A DNA stretch of 38,717 bases from Mesorhizobium tianshanense (GTDB lineage: Bacteria; Pseudomonadota; Alphaproteobacteria; Rhizobiales; Rhizobiaceae). The notes beneath the pieces were generated by a model that worked only from the letters and a program-made list of their open reading frames with translations, ran no database searches and was not told the DNA's origin. The stretch covers positions 1-38,717 of the forward strand of contig NZ_VLKT01000060.1 in assembly GCF_007830515.1 (NCBI RefSeq), given 5' to 3'. The first letter of the stretch is position 1; each line of letters starts with the position of its first letter. Shown piece after piece: positions 6,811 through 14,239 of the stretch. The position numbers and the translations under genes are program-made.

Positions 6811-6923
6811 TCATGGGCCTTGGACGGAACGCACTACCTCAAAAATGATGCGTCTTGATGAACGATAGCGGACGGAACATTATTTTCAACCTCCGCGTGC
6901 TGCTGCCAAACGCAACGGGCGGC

Positions 6924-7961
6924 TCATGCTTCCGCCCCGGCAACGCGGATAGACCCGCTCGACCTACCGGCCTCGACCAGCGCATCAATCAGCCGATGCA
7001 CCTTGAGCGCCTCCTCGCCGGTCACCTTCGGCTCGCGGCCGGCGCGGATCGCCTCGACGAAATCGGCCATCACGGCACGGTGGTGGTCGTGTGGAAAGGC
7101 CATCGGATCGGCCCCGGTACCTCCGGCCGAGCGGTCCGGCTCGATCGCGATCTTTCGGCCGTTTTGAAACTGTACCAGCAGTTCGGTGCCGCGCAGCAGG
7201 GCCGTGCCTTTCGTGCAGGTAAGCACAATCTCCTCGGGAAAGCCGGGATAGGCGGCCGTCGTCGCGTCGATTGTGCCGAAGGCGCCATTGGCGAAGCGCG
7301 CCGCGGCGCAGACCATGTCCTCTGTCTCCATGCTGTGAACGGGCGTGGTCGCCGCGAATCCCCTCACCTCGGCGATCGGTCCCGCCAGACTCAGCATCAG
7401 GTCGAGCGTGTGGATGCCTTGCGAGATCAGCACGCCGCCGCCGTCCCGCGCGAACGAGCCCCGCCCCGGCTCGTCGTAGTAGCTCTGCGGCCGCCAAAGG
7501 CGGATCACCGTGGAGCAGCCGACAATCGCGCCGAGTTCGCCGGACGCGAGAATCTCGGCCAGCTTCACACCCGCCGGCCGGAAGCGGTGCTGCAGGACGA
7601 CGCCGAGCTTGACGCCGGCCTTACGGCAGGCGGCGACGAGTGCTTCGGCGCGGGCGGTCGTGATGTCGAGCGGCTTTTCCATCAGCACGTGCTTGCCCGC
7701 CCCGGTGCAGCGGATCGCAATATCGCGATGCGTGTTGGCGGGCGTGAAGACGGCGACCGCCTCGACGCTGCCGTCATTCAGGATGGTATCCAGACTGTCG
7801 CAGAGCGGGAACGGGAACTTCTCGCCGAAAGCACGTCTCCGAGCCTCGCTCGGAGCGAAGGCGTGGATCACCTCGACCCTGTCCGACAGGTCCATCAAGC
7901 CGCGGGCATGCGGCGTCACCGCCATGCCAAGGCCCACGATTGCGATGCGCGTCTTCTTCAC
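6924..7961 (-). CDS. Gfo/Idh/MocA-family NAD(P)-dependent oxidoreductase
   Basis: A 345-residue enzyme from a GTG start at 7961, chosen because AAGGA lies about 10 nt upstream; a TTG at 7991 has no ribosome site. The Rossmann fold opens with 'RIAIVGLGMAVTPHARG' and the family signature 'HVLMEKPLDIT' follows at about residue 94. A later 'DGGGVLISQGIHTLDLMLSL' gives the conserved His/Asp pair region (about 190-200) of sugar and inositol dehydrogenases. Members oxidise or reduce cyclitols, sugars or their derivatives in the cytoplasm; the substrate is not evident. No transporter or sugar operon adjoins it, so it seems to be monocistronic. There is no FNR-type box upstream. Confidence 0.9.
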   Translation of the reverse strand: MKKTRIAIVGLGMAVTPHARGLMDLSDRVEVIHAFAPSEARRRAFGEKFPFPLCDSLDTILNDGSVEAVAVFTPANTHRDIAIRCTGAGKHVLMEKPLDITTARAEALVAACRKAGVKLGVVLQHRFRPAGVKLAEILASGELGAIVGCSTVIRLWRPQSYYDEPGRGSFARDGGGVLISQGIHTLDLMLSLAGPIAEVRGFAATTPVHSMETEDMVCAAARFANGAFGTIDATTAAYPGFPEEIVLTCTKGTALLRGTELLVQFQNGRKIAIEPDRSAGGTGADPMAFPHDHHRAVMADFVEAIRAGREPKVTGEEALKVHRLIDALVEAGRSSGSIRVAGAEA

Positions 7962-8157
7962 GGGAGGATGATCCTTGTTTCGATACGGCAAGGCGTGCCG
8001 ATACCCTCGGTGCGGGCGATCTTGAAGACGAACTTGTCTTGCGTGAACGCACGGCCGGCGATTGCCGGCATGGCGAGCGCCGACGAAAGACCCCTACAGC
8101 AAGGAAAGCCAGCCGACGCCTCAGGCGATAGGCCAGAGCGAATGAGGCGATCTTCCC

Positions 8158-8667
8158 CTACCCCGAAGATGACCGGCTGTTTTTCTTAGCCGCCGCCTCC
8201 TCTCGCTGCTTTTTCAGGACTTCGTCAGTCCCGACCAGCTTTTTCGATCCGCCGGATATCGCTGTGGACACCACGGCGGGTGGGTCGCTCGCCGGGAAGG
8301 AACCCTCAAGGCCGGCCTGCAACTGGTCTTCCAAGATTTCCGGCTCTTCCGACCGACCAGGTGTCCTTCGGGCCTTTGTTTCCTTAAGAGGCTGTTTCAT
8401 CTTCGGTGAAGACTTGACCTCTCGAACACAGGCATAAAGCTGTTCGATGGCAAACTCCTTCAGTGCTTCGAAGTTGGCTCTACCGTCATCGTGCATTGCC
8501 TCGATCCGGTCGACCATTGCTTTCTCGAACTGGTCAAGGCTATCGCTTCCGCAAGCCTGGCAAAGGCGCAATAATGCTTCGTTGAGCATTTTCGGGCCAA
8601 AGTATGCCGACGCCTCGACCTTTAACCGCTGCAACTGCTCTGGAGTTGCCGCCTGAAGTTTTGACAT
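8158..8667 (-). CDS. Hypothetical protein with 'EGSFPASDPP' motif
   Basis: A 169-residue soluble protein. Residues 1-85 are helical and hydrophilic ('QLQRLKVEASAYFGPKMLNE', two cysteines near 36 and 39), and may form a small helical domain. After a Lys/Arg/Pro linker comes 'QAGLEGSFPASDPPAVV', a short motif found at the C-terminus of many small rhizobial stress-related proteins, and then a Lys/Glu-rich tail. The AAAGGG about 8 nt before the ATG supports the start. No enzyme motif, signal peptide or membrane helix is present. I do not recognise a function. The gene stands alone between divergent or unrelated units. Confidence 0.72.
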   Translation of the reverse strand: MSKLQAATPEQLQRLKVEASAYFGPKMLNEALLRLCQACGSDSLDQFEKAMVDRIEAMHDDGRANFEALKEFAIEQLYACVREVKSSPKMKQPLKETKARRTPGRSEEPEILEDQLQAGLEGSFPASDPPAVVSTAISGGSKKLVGTDEVLKKQREEAAAKKNSRSSSG

Positions 8668-8908
8668 ATGCAGCCCTTTCGCCTGATGAGCATATCAACG
8701 GCAATTCTCGGCAGATGTTCCATCCCGCCCGGCAAGCAACGGCTCCAGCTTGCCTCGGTCTCGCCGCCGCTCCTCGACATCTATGCCGAAGACGGCGCGA
8801 CGCTCGTGCAGTTCATGGCCTTAGCCTATCTTCCGCAACCCAGCGCAACGATGGGCAGGTTAAGATCATCGGTCACCCGCAGGCAATTTCGACAATTGTC
8901 CGAGTGTC

Positions 8909-9307
8909 CTAGCTGATGTTCATCCGAGCCCAGCCGAGATCGGAGGTGCGGGCGCATGTCGAGCAGTGGGTGCGGCAGATAGCCTTCTTCGGCGGATCCG
9001 GCATTTCAGTGAGCGGTCGTCCGAGAAGATGCTGGTAACGGGACGCCTGGCACCGATCTCCGCAGTAGTATCGCTCCGGCTGGCCAGCAACTTGCGCGAC
9101 CCAAATCGCGGGATTTCGCGGATGGTTGCGTATCGTGGACCCCTCCGGCGCCCAATACGTGAACGGCGCAGGGTCGGCCTCGATCACGACCCGCGGCTCC
9201 GCCGATTTCACTGGCGTGCTAGATATACTCTGTTGTTGTTCATCGGATGAGGTACATGCCGACACGAACAGAGCCAAGCATCCCGCTGTTGCAATCGGTG
9301 ATTTCAT
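8909..9307 (-). CDS. Lipoprotein resembling peptidase inhibitor I78, truncated by an in-frame stop
   Basis: A 132-residue predicted lipoprotein with signal peptide and lipobox 'LFVSAC' (Cys at about 18). The mature part contains 'YWAPEGSTIRNHPRNPAIWV' and ends 'STCARTSDLGWARMNIS' before TAG at 8909-8911. In the same frame the sequence beyond the TAG continues 'DTRTIVEIACG' and then stops with TGA at 8873-8875. That continuation is the kind of C-terminus expected for the I78 (elastase-inhibitor-like) family, which ends with an 'I--I-CG' strand. A Tyr or similar codon appears to have mutated to TAG, removing the last strand. AAGGAGG about 12 nt upstream supports the start. The I78 call is by pattern only. 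Confidence 0.6.
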   Translation of the reverse strand: MKSPIATAGCLALFVSACTSSDEQQQSISSTPVKSAEPRVVIEADPAPFTYWAPEGSTIRNHPRNPAIWVAQVAGQPERYYCGDRCQASRYQHLLGRPLTEMPDPPKKAICRTHCSTCARTSDLGWARMNIS

Positions 9308-9510
9308 AAAACTGCCTGGCCTCCTTGAAGCACAGCGTCGGTCTGCTCCTTGGCTGGCACCTGATAGCCAAATCCAGCCGACAATGTGGCTGGGAGATCA
9401 CCTTCGTGGCGTCACCTTGCACAGCGCAGTGGCAAGTGCGACGGCAATTAATATTTGGGGTGGCGAAAAAGATCAGACGCAGCTAACGTATCGTTGCTTT
9501 GGAGAGTGTC

Positions 9511-9765
9511 GTGCGTACGAGACGTTTTAGAAAGCCGATAGTCGTTCAACCTGGCCGGGTCGATCGCGACCGGGTTGTTTTGTCGGTGTCCGACGCGGCT
9601 AATGTGCTGCTGAAGGACTGGCCGGCGCCAGCCTCGGAGACGCGGCTCGCCGCGATCGAAGCCTGCCTTGCTGTTATCCGCGGCGAGAAGCCGCCAAGGG
9701 TCGCGCGCCAAGCGTTCATCGTCGCAGCCAAGGATGCGAGGATCCTGCTCGGCGAACAAATCTAG
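9511..9765 (+). CDS. DUF982 family protein
   Basis: An 84-residue protein from the GTG at 9511, with GGAGAG 4 nt upstream; a TTG at 9499 is also possible. The pattern 'VVLSVSDAANVLLKDWP' followed by 'AIEACLAVIRGEKPP' and 'ARQAFIVAAKDARILL' is the full DUF982 domain, a small alpha/beta fold very common in rhizobia and of unknown function. It has no signal peptide. A second member lies at 11079 on the other strand. DUF982 proteins are often found on symbiotic plasmids and islands in many copies. Confidence 0.82.
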   Translation: MRTRRFRKPIVVQPGRVDRDRVVLSVSDAANVLLKDWPAPASETRLAAIEACLAVIRGEKPPRVARQAFIVAAKDARILLGEQI

Positions 9766-10056
9766 ACCGGCGCCGTCAGGTCGGGCCCTGTTCAGACAAT
9801 CGGTCGATCCTAACCGCCATAATGTTGGTCGCTGCGGGTGCCGCGCGGCAGGCTAAGCACGATCAGCGCCAGACCGATCGGAATGTCCGCGACGATCGCC
9901 GTGGTTTCACCGCCGGCAACCGCGATCGGAAGCGGACATTCGCGATCTGCGCCCAGCAAATGAAAATAGTTCAAGACCGATGTCGATTTCCGGGAGGCTC
10001 ATTCGTCGTCACGATAGGAAGCCAAAGAAATTCGCCCAAGCAAGAAAACGGATGCG

Positions 10057-10716
10057 ATGACAATCACTATCACAGCATTTGAACGTTCGCCCGATGGTGG
10101 CAAGGGACTGGCGCGCGATACGCGCGTTCGTTGGGCGCTCGAAGAAGTGGGGCAGCCTTATGAGGTTCGTCTTGTTTCCTTCGCAGAGATGAAGGCGCCT
10201 GACCATCTGGCCATCCATCCCTTCGGCCAGATCCCCACCTATGAGGAAGGTTCCCTCTCGCTGTTCGAGACCGGCTCGATCGTCTTTCATCTTGCTGAGC
10301 AGCATGCGGGCCTGCTGCCGAAGGATCGCGATGCCCGCGCGCGCGCGATCACGTGGATGTTTGCCGCACTTAACACCGTCGAGCCGCCGATCCTCGAATT
10401 GACGACGGCAAAAATATTCGAAGGTGACAAGTCTTGGAACGAGGAGCGCCTGCCGTTGGTAAAGGACCGTGTTCGCGCTCGACTGGACAGACTCTCGGCT
10501 CACTTAGGCGTCACCGACTGGCTCGATGATGCGTTCAGCGCGGGCGATCTATTGATGGTATCAGTGCTGCTGCGACTAAGAATGTCAGGCATTTTGGACG
10601 AATATCAAAACTTGGCTGCCTATGTAGCTCGCGGGGAAGCTCGGCCCGCTTATATCCGGGCTTTCGCCGCGCAATTTGCGATCAACGCTCCATCAACCAG
10701 CTTAAACATTGAATGA
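10057..10716 (+). CDS. Glutathione S-transferase family protein
   Basis: A 219-residue cytosolic GST-fold protein. The N-terminal thioredoxin-like domain includes 'DTRVRWALEEVGQPYEVRLV' (about 21-40), 'HPFGQIPTYEEGSLSLFETG' (about 54-73, with the cis-Pro of 'QIP' and the Glu/Thr glutathione contacts) and an alpha-helical C-domain with 'WLDDAFSAGDLLMVSVLLRL' carrying the N-capping Asp region. Substrates are unknown; members detoxify electrophiles or act in aromatic breakdown. It stands alone. Its TGA stop is immediately followed by an IS5-type transposase fragment beginning at about 10717, so its 3' flank has been rearranged. Confidence 0.88.
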   Translation: MTITITAFERSPDGGKGLARDTRVRWALEEVGQPYEVRLVSFAEMKAPDHLAIHPFGQIPTYEEGSLSLFETGSIVFHLAEQHAGLLPKDRDARARAITWMFAALNTVEPPILELTTAKIFEGDKSWNEERLPLVKDRVRARLDRLSAHLGVTDWLDDAFSAGDLLMVSVLLRLRMSGILDEYQNLAAYVARGEARPAYIRAFAAQFAINAPSTSLNIE

Positions 10717-10860
10717 CGCGTGATCGAGCCGCTGCTACCCAACAAGCCAACAGGTGTGCCGCGTGTTGATGATCGGCATGTGCTGAACGGCATCTTCTGG
10801 GTGCTGCGATCTGGTGCGCCTTGGCGCGACCTACCCGAGCGCTATGGCCCGCGCACACGG
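10717..10860 (+). mobile_element. IS5-type transposase 5' remnant
   Basis: The frame from 10720 gives 'VIEPLLPNKPTGVPRVDDRH', then 'VLNGIFWVLRSGAPWRDLPE' and 'RYGPRT', the start of an IS5/IS427-type transposase. The normal continuation after 'GPRT' is lost, and the sequence turns into unrelated Arg-rich frames. No inverted repeats or catalytic DDE part remain. It touches the GST stop codon. Confidence 0.75.
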
Positions 10861-11078
10861 ACAAACCACCGCAATCGGCGGGCCATCGTCCTACGTCATA
10901 AGGAGTCGAGATGCGCCTGCTATGGGCAGGCCAGGCGAACTTCCGCGATCACGCCATAATCAATCCGGCGAATTTTGCTACTCTTTCGTCGTGGCGAATC
11001 CTAACGCCGCTGGCCGGCGCCAACCTAGGCAACCCCACCTTCCCCCGCCCCTGTGGCGCCGGCCATCTTTCGCATCGG

Positions 11079-11381
11079 TTACGCCGACACGCCACCGTGA
11101 CCGGTTTTCGGCGCGGTCATCCAGGGCATAGCTGCAGAGATGTCATCGAGGATTTTGGCCGATCTCGCGAAGCCGGCGAAAGCGTCACGTGCAACCGACA
11201 TGGGAACTTGACCATCGTAGGCGCGCTGGCAAGCTCGCAACGCCGTATCAAAGATTGGCCCTCGGCGATTCTTCGGCCATTCTTGCAGGAATCTGAAAGC
11301 ATCAGCCAAGCATCCGATTTCCTCTACCCTAACCTCTCCCGTCTTGACGAAAACAGGTCGGTCGAAAGTCCTGTCGTTCAT
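11079..11381 (-). CDS. DUF982 family protein (second copy)
   Basis: A 100-residue protein from the ATG at 11381, with GGAGG 5 nt upstream. 'FDRPVFVKTGEVRVEEIGCL' is followed by 'ADAFRFLQEWPKNRRGPIF', 'ALRACQRAYDGQVPMSVARD' and 'AFAGFARSAKIL', which is the DUF982 arrangement. The C-terminus has an added tail with Met/Pro/Gly. It shares only the family pattern with the protein at 9511, so the two are not a recent duplication. Function is unknown. Confidence 0.85.
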   Translation of the reverse strand: MNDRTFDRPVFVKTGEVRVEEIGCLADAFRFLQEWPKNRRGPIFDTALRACQRAYDGQVPMSVARDAFAGFARSAKILDDISAAMPWMTAPKTGHGGVSA

Positions 11382-11617
11382 TAGAACCTCCATTCAACTG
11401 AACGAGTGTTTGAGCTTCCATGAGAGAGCCGTGAGCGACGGCTGCGGGAAATATGTGAAGAGCGTTTTTTGCCGTCAAGAGATCAATTCGAAATGCGGAG
11501 GACTGCTCGTTCCACCAAGCTCCGACCGCTTCCACAGGGTCAATTCGCTTGGAACAAAATTTTCCAGCGGTGGTTTTCCCCGTGAAGGGACACACACTTT
11601 TTCGAAGGAGATGTCTC

Positions 11618-12412
11618 GTGAGAAAAGTTCTGATTACCAGTATGCTGGCCATCGGCGTTGGCTGTGGAGCAGCGCTCGCTCAGGAACAGCAGCCGGCCGA
11701 AAGCCAATCGGGCGCCGGCACCAGCTGCGCACCCGGCACGGCTGATTGCCCGGACGGTTCGAAGATGGGCGGACAGGCCCAGGGCGAAGCCGGCACTGCA
11801 ACCGAGGAGCAGGCTCAAGGCAAGGCGAAGCTCAAGACCGATGAGCAAGCCCAGGGCAAGGCCGGCGCAACCACCGACCAGCAGGCCGAGGAAGAGATGA
11901 AGATCAAGCCCGAGGATCAGGCCGAAGGCAAAGCCGGCGCCGAAACCGAGCAGCAGGCACAGGACAAGGCGAAGGTCCGCACCCAGGAGCAGGCCGAAGG
12001 CAAGGCCGGCGCCGAAACCGAGCAGCAGGCGCAGGACAAGGCCAAGGTCCAGACCGAGCAGCAGACCCAAGGCGAGGCCGGCGCCGAAACCGAGCAGCAA
12101 ACTCAGGGCAAGACCTCTACTGAGCAACAGGACGAGACTTCGACCGGCTCGATCGAAAATGTGACCGTTGAACAGAAAACGGAAATCACTCAGATCCTGA
12201 AGGAAGAGAAGGTCGAACCGGTCGCGAGCATCGATTTTGACATCTCCGTGGGCGTCGAGGTCCCGCGCGACAAGGTCAGGCTGTATCGTCTGCCACCGCG
12301 AATCGTCAAGATTGTCCCAGCCTACGAATCCTACATGTATTTCGTGTTGGCTGATGGCCGAATCGTTGTCGTCGACCCGGATTCGCTCGAGATCGTGCTC
12401 ATTCTGACCTAA
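11618..12412 (+). CDS. Exported DUF1236 protein with 12-residue repeats
   Basis: A 264-residue exported protein from the GTG at 11618 (GAAGGAG 7 nt upstream). A signal peptide covers about 1-22 ('SMLAIGVGCGAALAQ'). A short Cys-containing segment follows, then about ten copies of a 12-residue unit of the type 'EGKAGAETEQQA' alternating with 'QDKAKVRTQEQA', very rich in Glu, Gln, Lys and Ala. At DNA level two successive 72-bp units (from 11918 and 11990) are nearly identical. The C-terminal 90 residues form the DUF1236 domain, ending 'YFVLADGRIVVVDPDSLEIV'. The function of DUF1236 is unknown; it is periplasmic by inference. The repeats resemble hydrophilic LEA-type sequence. A terminator follows at 12433. 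Confidence 0.86.
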   Translation: MRKVLITSMLAIGVGCGAALAQEQQPAESQSGAGTSCAPGTADCPDGSKMGGQAQGEAGTATEEQAQGKAKLKTDEQAQGKAGATTDQQAEEEMKIKPEDQAEGKAGAETEQQAQDKAKVRTQEQAEGKAGAETEQQAQDKAKVQTEQQTQGEAGAETEQQTQGKTSTEQQDETSTGSIENVTVEQKTEITQILKEEKVEPVASIDFDISVGVEVPRDKVRLYRLPPRIVKIVPAYESYMYFVLADGRIVVVDPDSLEIVLILT

Positions 12413-12432
12413 CGCCTTTGTTCGGCTTAAAG

Positions 12433-12458
12433 GGGCCCGCCGCATCCAGGGCGGGCCC
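12433..12458 (+). terminator. Terminator after DUF1236 gene
   Basis: GGGCCCGCC (12433-12441) pairs perfectly with GGCGGGCCC (12450-12458), loop 8, followed by TT and a mixed tail. It lies 20 bases after the stop codon. Confidence 0.75.
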
Positions 12459-12952
12459 TTCAACATTCATCGATTGAAGTTGAAGGGCAAGTCTCCACTC
12501 ATCGGACGGCGACGGCCATTTACGTCGCCGGTGCACCCCGCCGTTCAAGCTGGCGGGGCTTCTGCGTGTTGGATCGCCCCTCGATGGTGCCCTTCATACT
12601 CAAGGACTGAGATAGGACTTCAGTCTGTCCGTTGACAGACCATGGGCTGGCGCAGGCTGTGCTTTGGTCCGGAAGGGCTGTCGCAAAAGCCTAAGTGGAG
12701 GCGCTTTCAGGAACCGCGCGCCTGCAGGCGTCGTTGCGGTGGGCCTGATCGTTGAAGCTACACACTTGCGCAGTAATTAGTCCCTTCCTGCGCCAGCTAG
12801 GCCCACCGGTTTCTCCCCCATGAGACTGGTGGGTCTTGACACCGCCTGATGGTGAAGGAAGCGTGTCGGTGCTGAGCACAAAGGATGGCTCGGACGAATT
12901 CGAAACAGCAGGCAGAATGCAACGCGCGGTAACGGTTAGAGGATATTCTAAC
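12459..12952. other. Long intergenic gap
   Basis: About 490 bases without a convincing gene. It holds a second hairpin (CCCCGCC 12536-12542 with GGCGGGG 12552-12558) and an imperfect inverted pair around 12802-12833 (CCCACC and GGTGGG arms). The region just before 12953 should contain the promoter of the next gene, but no consensus -35/-10 pair is obvious. Confidence 0.45.
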
Positions 12953-13507
12953 ATGCTGTTGGCAAGCTTATTGACGGCACCGGCCATACGGCAACCAGGG
13001 CTTCGCGTCGCCATCTGCCTTACAGCACTGACCTTCATTCTCACCGTGTGCCCCTACCGTGTAGCACACCACGGATTGTCACTGACGCTCGGCTCGCAGG
13101 CCGCCTGGGCAAAGGATGGCGGTCAGGGAAACTCTGGGAACTCTGGGAACTCCGGAAACGCTGGGAATTCTGGGAATTCTGGAACCGCCGGGAGCTCTGG
13201 AAACGCCGGGGATCCGAACTCCGCCGGTAACGCGAGCAAGGACAAAGCAAAATCATCGGAAGACAATCCCCCCCAAAGTCCGGTCACCGCGGTAAATCCC
13301 AAGAGCAAACCAAAACTGTATATCAACACGACCACGGGAGACCGGATCGAGGTGCGCGGATCGAGCCTTGGCGTGGTGCATTCCAACGGGCTCAGCGAGC
13401 GCATCGACGACGGCCACTATGAAATGCGCGATGCCAAGGGCCGCACCATCATTCGGCGCGTGGCGACGCGCTCCGACCGGTCAAGACTGCTCGACATGAT
13501 CGAGTGA
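12953..13507 (+). CDS. Exported hypothetical protein with Gly-Asn-Ser repeats
   Basis: A 184-residue protein from the ATG at 12953, chosen because AGAGGA lies about 9 nt upstream; earlier in-frame starts lack a ribosome site. A hydrophobic segment at about 18-33 and a cleavage-like 'SQAAWAKD' near 48-55 suggest a long signal peptide. Residues 56-95 are a low-complexity run of 'GNSGNSGNAGNSGNSG' type encoded by a 9-bp tandem repeat. The C-terminal 65 residues are a compact domain ('KLYINTTTGDRIEVRGSSLG', then 'GHYEMRDAKGRTIIRR') rich in beta strands. I do not recognise the family; a cell-surface or periplasmic role is inferred. Confidence 0.7.
   Translation: MLLASLLTAPAIRQPGLRVAICLTALTFILTVCPYRVAHHGLSLTLGSQAAWAKDGGQGNSGNSGNSGNAGNSGNSGTAGSSGNAGDPNSAGNASKDKAKSSEDNPPQSPVTAVNPKSKPKLYINTTTGDRIEVRGSSLGVVHSNGLSERIDDGHYEMRDAKGRTIIRRVATRSDRSRLLDMIE
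13126..13215 (+). repeat. 9-bp tandem repeat in coding sequence
   Basis: Units close to GGGAACTCT and GGGAATTCT are repeated about nine times and encode Gly-Asn-Ser triplets. Such repeats can change copy number by slippage without shifting the reading frame. Confidence 0.8.
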
Positions 13508-13561
13508 TGGCAAGCTTTCACAAGCCGCAAGCCATCTGGCGCACCGCAAGGCTGCCGTACT

Positions 13562-14239
13562 TTACGCAGGATGGCGGACAGGCGAATGCTGACGCTCGGT
13601 CGCGTCGCGCAATGTCATCGCGGCTTCGGTCCGGTTGCTCACATTGAGCTTGGCGAGAATGCGCGTCATGTGATGCTTTATGGTTTTCTCGTGCAGGTTC
13701 AGCTGGAGACCGATCCGCTTGTTGCTCAATCCCGCGGCAACGAGGGTCAAGATCTCTCTTTCACGACTGGTGAGTTCGGCCAGCACGTCGACTTTCGCGG
13801 TCGCGGTTGACTGGCTGGACAAGTCGACCAGCACACGCGCCGACAATTGCGGGCAAACATACCGTTCGCCCAACGCCACCGTGCGCAATATGGCGGCCAG
13901 TGTTCTCGACCCGACACCCTTCAGGACATAGCCTCTTGCCCCGCTTTGCAAGGCGGTCACGACGTCCTGATTTTCCTCCGAGACGGTCAGCATCACGATT
14001 TTCAGATCCGGGTTCCGCTGCAGTGCCGGTTCGATCGCGCTCAGCCCCCCTCCAGGCACCGAGATGTCCATCAGAAGGATATCGAGCTGCTGGTCTTCCG
14101 ATATCCGCAAGGCGTCATCCCTGCTGCTGCCTTGGGCAACGATCTCGAATCCGCCGATCTGGTCGAGAGTGCGCACGACGCCTTCCCTGAACAGCGGATG
14201 GTCGTCGATGACGGCGAGCTTTATGGCCGCTGGCATCAT
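13562..14239 (-). CDS. NarL/FixJ-family response regulator
   Basis: A 225-residue regulator. The receiver domain (1-120) shows acidic D12/D13, phospho-acceptor D58 in 'LLMDIS' and K107 in 'YVLKG'. The C-terminal LuxR-type HTH (about 155-215) contains 'LTSREREILTLVAAGLSNKR' and 'LHEKTIKHHMTRILAKL'. Its start overlaps the stop of the kinase gene by four bases (ATGA), so the two form one operon and very likely a cognate pair. Phosphorylation would trigger dimerisation and DNA binding. Targets are not evident; the DUF1236 gene at 16045 and the repeat protein at 12953 are neighbours. Confidence 0.93.
   Translation of the reverse strand: MMPAAIKLAVIDDHPLFREGVVRTLDQIGGFEIVAQGSSRDDALRISEDQQLDILLMDISVPGGGLSAIEPALQRNPDLKIVMLTVSEENQDVVTALQSGARGYVLKGVGSRTLAAILRTVALGERYVCPQLSARVLVDLSSQSTATAKVDVLAELTSREREILTLVAAGLSNKRIGLQLNLHEKTIKHHMTRILAKLNVSNRTEAAMTLRDATERQHSPVRHPA

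Noticed and set aside
6855..8189. Long plus-strand frame of 444 codons
   Set aside because: It is antisense to the Gfo/Idh/MocA gene and is Arg/His/Asp/Gly-rich, the usual look of a shadow frame in GC-rich DNA.
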